Origin: Piper betle
Taxonomy: Eukaryota; Streptophyta; Magnoliopsida; Piperales; Piperaceae
Assembly: GCA_033002965.1 (NCBI GenBank)
Contig: JAURVB010003513.1
Coordinates: 1 to 64,000, forward strand
Reading direction: 5' to 3'
DNA: 64,000 nt
The translations under genes were made by a program, and so were the position numbers. Shown piece by piece: positions 59,290 through 64,000 of this stretch (its first letter is position 1; every line of letters starts with the position of its first letter). The notes under the pieces were generated by a model. That model was not told where the DNA came from and did not search any database. It was given only the letters and a program-made list of their open reading frames with translations.

Positions 59290-60044
59290 TTTCTGCTCAA
59301 TTTATTTTTTTGATTGTTGTTTTTGATTTTTTTTCTTGGGCAATCCCTAGTAAATCACACGTATACACTTGACACACACAAACAATACTAAGTACGATTG
59401 TTCCCGCGAGGAATTCAATACCCCCGGGCAGCCTTACTTCATATAAACTGTCACTACACTACAGACCCAAAAATTAAATAATCATTGAAGTTTACATAAA
59501 TCCTATGGTCCGATGGATTACTTGACTGTCAGGTTGGGGATAATTTTTACAACCAACGAATGGTTGTGCACCTTAGCTAAGTGAGCCATATAGCATTTTG
59601 AGGTGGGTCCCACAAGCTGACTTTGAAGCCCAAACGCAGCCGATAAGCACCTGTTATAACTTTCTCCCTACCTGACATTTGAGATCCTCTCTCCATCATC
59701 TCCAGTGGTGGGCATCAGTCGGATGGACATCGGATGGACATCGTACAAGCTGTTGTTCGTGTCTGTTAAAAATTTGCTTGGACAAAAATTGTATGATCGA
59801 GTCCTTGTCCGAGTTTTCTGTCGGGCCTAAGCAGTTGAAAATAAATAACCCTATGGAGCTAGCCACCCCTCATCTCCCCCTATGTCCCAACGTTGCCGTC
59901 AAGCGACGCCATTGTCGAGCGCTCACAATTGTTGGTCATCATCCACACACTCCTCTTGCTTTCTCAAAACTTCAAGTTTGGCATTCACCCTCATTCCCCA
60001 AATTCTATGCCTCTTCAAATTTGGAAGAATTTTGGCAGCGGCAG
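59290..60044. other. 3' flank of DEFL copy 3
   Basis: Up to about 59530 it is collinear with copy 2 (32680-32930). From about 59570 to 59710 it resembles the copy 1 flank instead. At about 59830-59880 it again matches copy 2 (32960-32995). Copy 2 therefore lost roughly 300 bp here. The 127-codon frame at 59679-60062 is not conserved in the other flanks and I do not support it as a gene. Confidence 0.5.
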
Positions 60045-60047
60045 TAT

Positions 60048-60141
60048 GGCGGATCTAGTTGAGTTGGCGCACTCCACGTTTGGCGGATCTAGTTGAGTTG
60101 GCAGGCTCCACGTCTGACGGATCTAGTTGAGTTGGTGGGCA
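60048..60141 (+). repeat. 34-bp triplicated repeat
   Basis: The word gg(c/a)ggatctagttgagttgg begins at about 60048, 60082 and 60116, a period of 34 bp. Intervening ctccacgt(t/c)tg is also repeated. Confidence 0.9.
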
Positions 60142-60299
60142 GCGGAGCATTGGCCGGCCTTCAGCGTAAGTTCTCCGGTGATGCTGCCTACAACACATTC
60201 AATTCCCTGCTTGAGCTGATCAACGCCCCCACCACCAGCATTGTTTTGATTGGTTTTCCATCGAGTGATATTTCTAAAGAAATTAGCTCATTGTTCTGA
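60093..60299 (+). pseudogene. Unknown protein fragment
   Basis: The 68-codon open frame reads, after the tandem repeat, LVGSGALAGLQRKFSGDAAY then NTFNSLLELINAP and SIVLIGFPSSDISKEI. Unlike most frames here it has balanced, non-repetitive composition and could be a piece of an exon. It has no clear start context, is preceded by stops in the repeat units and is followed by Athila debris. I do not recognise the family, and calling it a gene fragment is an inference. Confidence 0.25.
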
Positions 60300-60334
60300 T
60301 TGGTTATAACGATTATTCCTTCTTTCTTTGAAAC

Positions 60335-62590
60335 ACATTAGACAAAGCTGACCCCATGAACTATCAGGAATTGAATAGATGATTCCAACATTGTACTTAA
60401 GGTTGTGCAATAAGTAATCATAGGTAGAGCATTAGGTTGTGCAAGAAATGCATACTTTAGGTGCTTTGGCAAGGGCTTCAAATCCGGATCTAGAGGACTA
60501 ATAATGGATAGAATGTTCATCTTTAGTTTTGTCTGTGATGTAAGCAAGGGCTCTGGCTGCTCGTACCTTGTACTCATCTTTGGTTAGTTATCTAACCAAG
60601 CCATTAATTTGGCCAGATGTTTATCGTCTCTTGTGTTGAAGAGGGTCTGAGAATTGGCTTCTTTCTTATACTTTTGTGACTTTTTGTTCAATGATGTTGA
60701 TAGCAAAACAATCATCAGTTGTCTATTTCATGGCCTTGACGATGTTAAACACTATTTTCCATTGTTCATCCCCATAATTAGGTCACTAGCGGCCACATCA
60801 TTTGTGTTCTTCCTATTACAAGAAATGGTTGACCTAGGATGATTGAGACAACCTCATTTTCTTCCATGTCCAATATCACAAAGTTAGTTGGAAGATGAAC
60901 TTGTCCACCTTCAACAAAATATTTTTAATTTCTTCCTTTGTAAAGATGTAAGACTTGTCAACTAACTGTAATTTCACATTTGTAGGTTTTACCTATCTTA
61001 TCCAAAATTTCTTGTAGATGGACAGTGAAATAAAGTTGATGCTAGCGCTCCACATAGCACTTTCAATGAAAAATTTGATCCCATGGAGCAGTGAATGAGG
61101 ATCCTTCAACTTTGGGAACTTCCTTTGAACCACTACACAACACTCTTCATTTAGTGGCACAGTTTCAAACTCCTTCAGCCTCTTCTTTTTAGAAAAAATC
61201 TGTTTTATAAACATTGCATATCTAGACATCTGCTCTAATGCCTTGACAAATGGGATGTTAGTGGTTAACTTTCTGATAATGTTAAAAAATTCTTGGAACT
61301 TCTAATTAATCTTGCTTCTTTGTTGCCTCTATGGATAAGGAAGCTTGGGAACGTACCGTGCTGGTTCAGGCTGAGGAATTGGTTTATGCACATCTACCCA
61401 TCCATCTTCATTTTCTTTTTCCATGCATGGGCTTCCTTCATTATCACTTGTATCTGGCCTATGATTTTTGTGGGGGCCAGACAATTCCTTTCCACTTGCC
61501 AATACTGCTGCCTTGCATTCCTCATCTTCTTCCATTCTTGACACTTATGTGTCACTTGGGAGACTACCAGGTAGGCGATTGTTCAAAGCACTTGTCAATT
61601 GTCCCAATTGGTTCTCCAAAATTTCGGATGGAAGCTTGTTGGGTTTGCAACTATTGCTGTTGAGTTTGCATAAAATGGATAATGATATCTTCCATTGACA
61701 TCTTTTTTTCAGCATGTGGTTGCAACATGTTTTGTGCCTCTTCCTAAAACCCAAGTGGGGTTTGGGCTTGAGCATCAGGTTTCTGACCACCAGCTGGGTT
61801 TCCTCCCAATCCAATGTTTGGATGGCTTCTCCAACCTCGACTATAGGTGTTTGAGTGAGGGTTGTTTTGATTCCTAATGTAATTACCGATGAAGTTGGCT
61901 GTCTCAGTTTGAAATGGACGTTGCTCCCATGAACGATCATTTCCACAAAAATCACTGGATAGGGCTTGTGTTGCCTGGGCATGGACCGGAATCTTGTTCT
62001 ACAGATTCTGCATGTGCTTACTTAATGCTGTAATCTATGCTAAGAGGGCATTAAAAACATCCATTTGTATAACTCATGATACATTTTTCCTTGATTTTCT
62101 ATCATACATCATTTGATGGTATTTAGAAGCTAGCTTCTCCATTAGCTCATAAGCTTCATTATAATTCTTTTTCATGATGAATCCTCTTGTTGAAACATTA
62201 AGAATAGACTTAGTTTAACTAATGCACCCATTGAAAAAGGTTTGAATTTGAACCCATAGTTGAATCTCATAATAAGAACACTTTCTTAACAAGTCTTTGA
62301 ATCTCTCCCAAGTATCATAGAAGGATTCATTATCCATTTGGACAAATGAACTAATTCTATATATGGGCTGCACTATTAGGGATGGTGGGAAATATTTAAA
62401 CGTAAACTTTCTTTTCATTTTAAACATCACAAGTTTTAGCTCAAAGTTGTTATTTAAAATCTGTGGCCTCTCAATACTAGGATTGAAATCTTCTAGCAGT
62501 GGCAAAGCCACTTCTGCCAATGGTCTATTGCTTTTATCATGCTCAAGCTGACTTTGGTGCGCTGGACAAACTTGGTTACCCATGTTGTTG
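60335..62590 (-). pseudogene. Athila-type Ty3/gypsy gag-protease-pol remnant
   Basis: Read on the minus strand from 62583, gag has NNNFELK, KYFPPS, then SFVQMDNESFYDTWERFKDL and LLRKCSYYEIQLWVQIQTFF. This is the Athila gag signature, with the central part before KYFPPS deleted. Further left are NNPHSNTYSRGW-like and GFRKRHKT phrases, LENQLGQLTSALNNRLPGSL (about 61600), and EDEECKAAVLASGKEL with a Glu/Pro-rich linker (61544-61329). The protease region follows (ETVPLNEECCVVVQRKFPK, LKDPHSLL, ASINFISLSIYKKF; about 61190-60995), and then an early pol phrase LDPDLKPLPKHLKYAFLAQP (about 60500). Frames change repeatedly and RT, RNase H and integrase are absent, so it is a truncated fossil. Confidence 0.9.
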
Positions 62591-62877
62591 TTTTACAAAA
62601 GCTTGCCCCATAGAGTTTTGTTCGACCAAGTTCTGATTTCGAATATTCTGGTTAACAAAAGCTTGATCTCAAATGTTTTGATTCCCAAAATTTTGTCGGT
62701 TAAAATTATTAGTCATGGCTTACCTCCGCTCTTGTCTGATCCTTAAGTAAGTCTTTCAATTTTTGGATCAAAAGGACACAATCCTTCTTGTTGGGGCATT
62801 TACATATACTACCTGAAAACACATTAAATATGTTTTCTAAAAAATAACTATCAACAAAGATAAAAATAAAGCAAATC

Positions 62878-62895
62878 GCCAATAACGGTGCTAAA
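62878..62895 (-). other. Degenerate PBS of the Athila remnant
   Basis: The minus strand reads TAGCACCGTTATTGGCGA, close to the TGGCGCCGTTGCCGGGGA PBS typical of Athila-type elements (attributed to tRNA-Asp). It lies upstream of the gag remnant and is followed by gatttgctttatttttatc, the usual sequence after this PBS. Confidence 0.7.
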
Positions 62896-62897
62896 AG

Positions 62898-64000
62898 CAT
62901 GTTGTGCTATTTCAATGCATCGCACAAGTGCACCATCATATAAGTAATAAAGTGATAGGTGGGTATTATTCCCACCAGGATTTGATGTTCTATTGTATTG
63001 ATAATAGTTAGATTATTAAACCTACCGATCTATTCACAAAGAGTATATGACATGATGGAAATCTATTCTAAAATTAATAGTTAAAGTAAGGGCATGGAAA
63101 ATGTATAGTATTCTAACTTAGAAAATGATGCAACGACACGAAGACAAAAGCAATGTTAACATCGGTTCTCTTAATGAAAATATATGTGGGATAGATAATT
63201 TCACTAGGTTAATATGTAGCATATCTTGTTATGTTAATCAAGTTACACATAATTACAATTGATATCTAAGGGAATGAATTTAATTGTAACGGGCTTCCAA
63301 TTCTTATTACAACCTACTGCCCTAGCTTCATTTCATATTCTTGTGCAAACAAAACTAGGTTGGTGCATTACGATCAACCCCTTATATAGATATCTATGAT
63401 TCTAATGCATACTTACTGTTAAAACCATAAACTACTTCATCCATTGATATCATCGACTTGCTATTCTTCGGTCTTGATCAAGTCCCTTGATCAAGTTAGC
63501 TACTCCCTTAAAGCATTAAGAACAGGTATGAAGTAATCAACCCACAATCAGTGCAACAAGATAACACAAATAAGATAAATTTCATATCAACTAAAATCCA
63601 TCATACACAAAGATCACTACATTTACGCCATAAAAAAATACATCATGAAGCTCATAAAAGAAGACACCATTGTAAGAAGAGAAGAGAAAAGTTTTGCAAA
63701 TCTGTGACGATGAGGCCTTGGTATGAACTTCTCTTCTGTAATGTTGCTTCTTTGTCACTCAGCTATGACAACTACTTCTCTACAACCTTCAACTCCCCCT
63801 TCAGATCAGTAGTGTGGAGCTTGGGAGGATGAAAGGTGGTTTTCATCCTCCAAGACCTTCCTCTAATCTATGTATGGATATGTTCCTCCTATCTATGCCG
63901 ATCTCCCTTTATAATGTGAGTGAGTGTGTACATATATATCTGACGGAGGTAAAACTCTTCTCGATAACATGACAACTTCTTGGTAAGATCCTTCCTCTAA
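62898..64000 (-). mobile_element. Presumed 5' LTR of the Athila remnant (partial)
   Basis: Positioned immediately beyond the PBS in minus orientation and running off the window. It has no recognisable gene. The 93-codon frame at 63551-63832 is basic and low in complexity and is not supported. LTR status is inferred from position only. Confidence 0.5.

Noticed and set aside
59679..60062. 127-codon frame downstream of DEFL copy 3
   Set aside because: Not preserved in the homologous flanks of copies 1 and 2, no domain, overlaps another frame of similar length.

Overview
The window is plant nuclear DNA, almost certainly from an angiosperm. It is AT-rich and intron-containing, and nearly all of it is layered LTR retrotransposon debris (Ty1/copia, Ty3/gypsy including an Athila-type element, TRIMs and very long solo LTRs). 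I cannot place the species. There are no convincing long host genes, no tRNA or rRNA genes, no CRISPR and no bacterial features. The only host gene family I can support is a set of three paralogous two-exon genes for small secreted cysteine-rich peptides with a defensin-like cysteine layout. They lie on the + strand at 9892-10223, 32285-32612 and 58896-59225.

Copies 1 and 3 are intact (79 codons each). Copy 2 keeps its exon structure but one conserved cysteine codon has become TGA, so it is a pseudogene. The three genes sit in a duplicated unit that also carries upstream promoter sequence, 3' flank and, for copies 2 and 3, an LTR-like block. About 5 kb is collinear between 27864-32930 and 54530-59530. 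A second shared block (2931-3320 and 50490-50885) suggests that the original unit was larger.

Layout: 1-910 is a minus-strand retrotransposon gag remnant with its primer-binding site (PBS). 3923-4563 is a complete minus-strand TRIM with target-site duplication (TSD), PBS and polypurine tract (PPT). 5049-8740 is a long LTR, followed by a TRIM at about 8741-9217. 9218-10280 holds DEFL copy 1. 11224-13397 is a decayed copia element with a nested TRIM. 13398-25014 is a gypsy element with LTRs, gag, RNase H, integrase and C-terminal remnants, itself carrying a nested 3-kb LTR with internal tandem repeats. 25015-32700 holds truncated long LTRs and then the DEFL copy 2 pseudogene. 32900-33370 is a GC-rich patch with a possible minus-strand first exon.

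34571-50220 is a nested stack: long LTR E contains solo LTR D (perfect TSD TATTT), which contains a minus-strand LARD-like element B, which contains a composite TRIM (perfect TSD GCTCC), which carries a 1.95-kb LTR packed with minisatellites. 51031-57309 is long LTR C with solo LTR G inside it (perfect TSD ATCCT). 58700-59300 is DEFL copy 3. 59530-60330 is unassigned flank, and 60335-64000 is an Athila-type gypsy remnant on the minus strand.

The biology is that of a small-peptide gene family duplicated together with retroelement flanks, then spread apart and partly inactivated inside a transposon nest. The peptides have ten cysteines rather than the usual eight of plant defensins and are near neutral in charge. 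Whether they act in defence or in cell-cell signalling cannot be read from the sequence. All homology statements come from reading sequence by eye and from remembered family signatures; no search was run.
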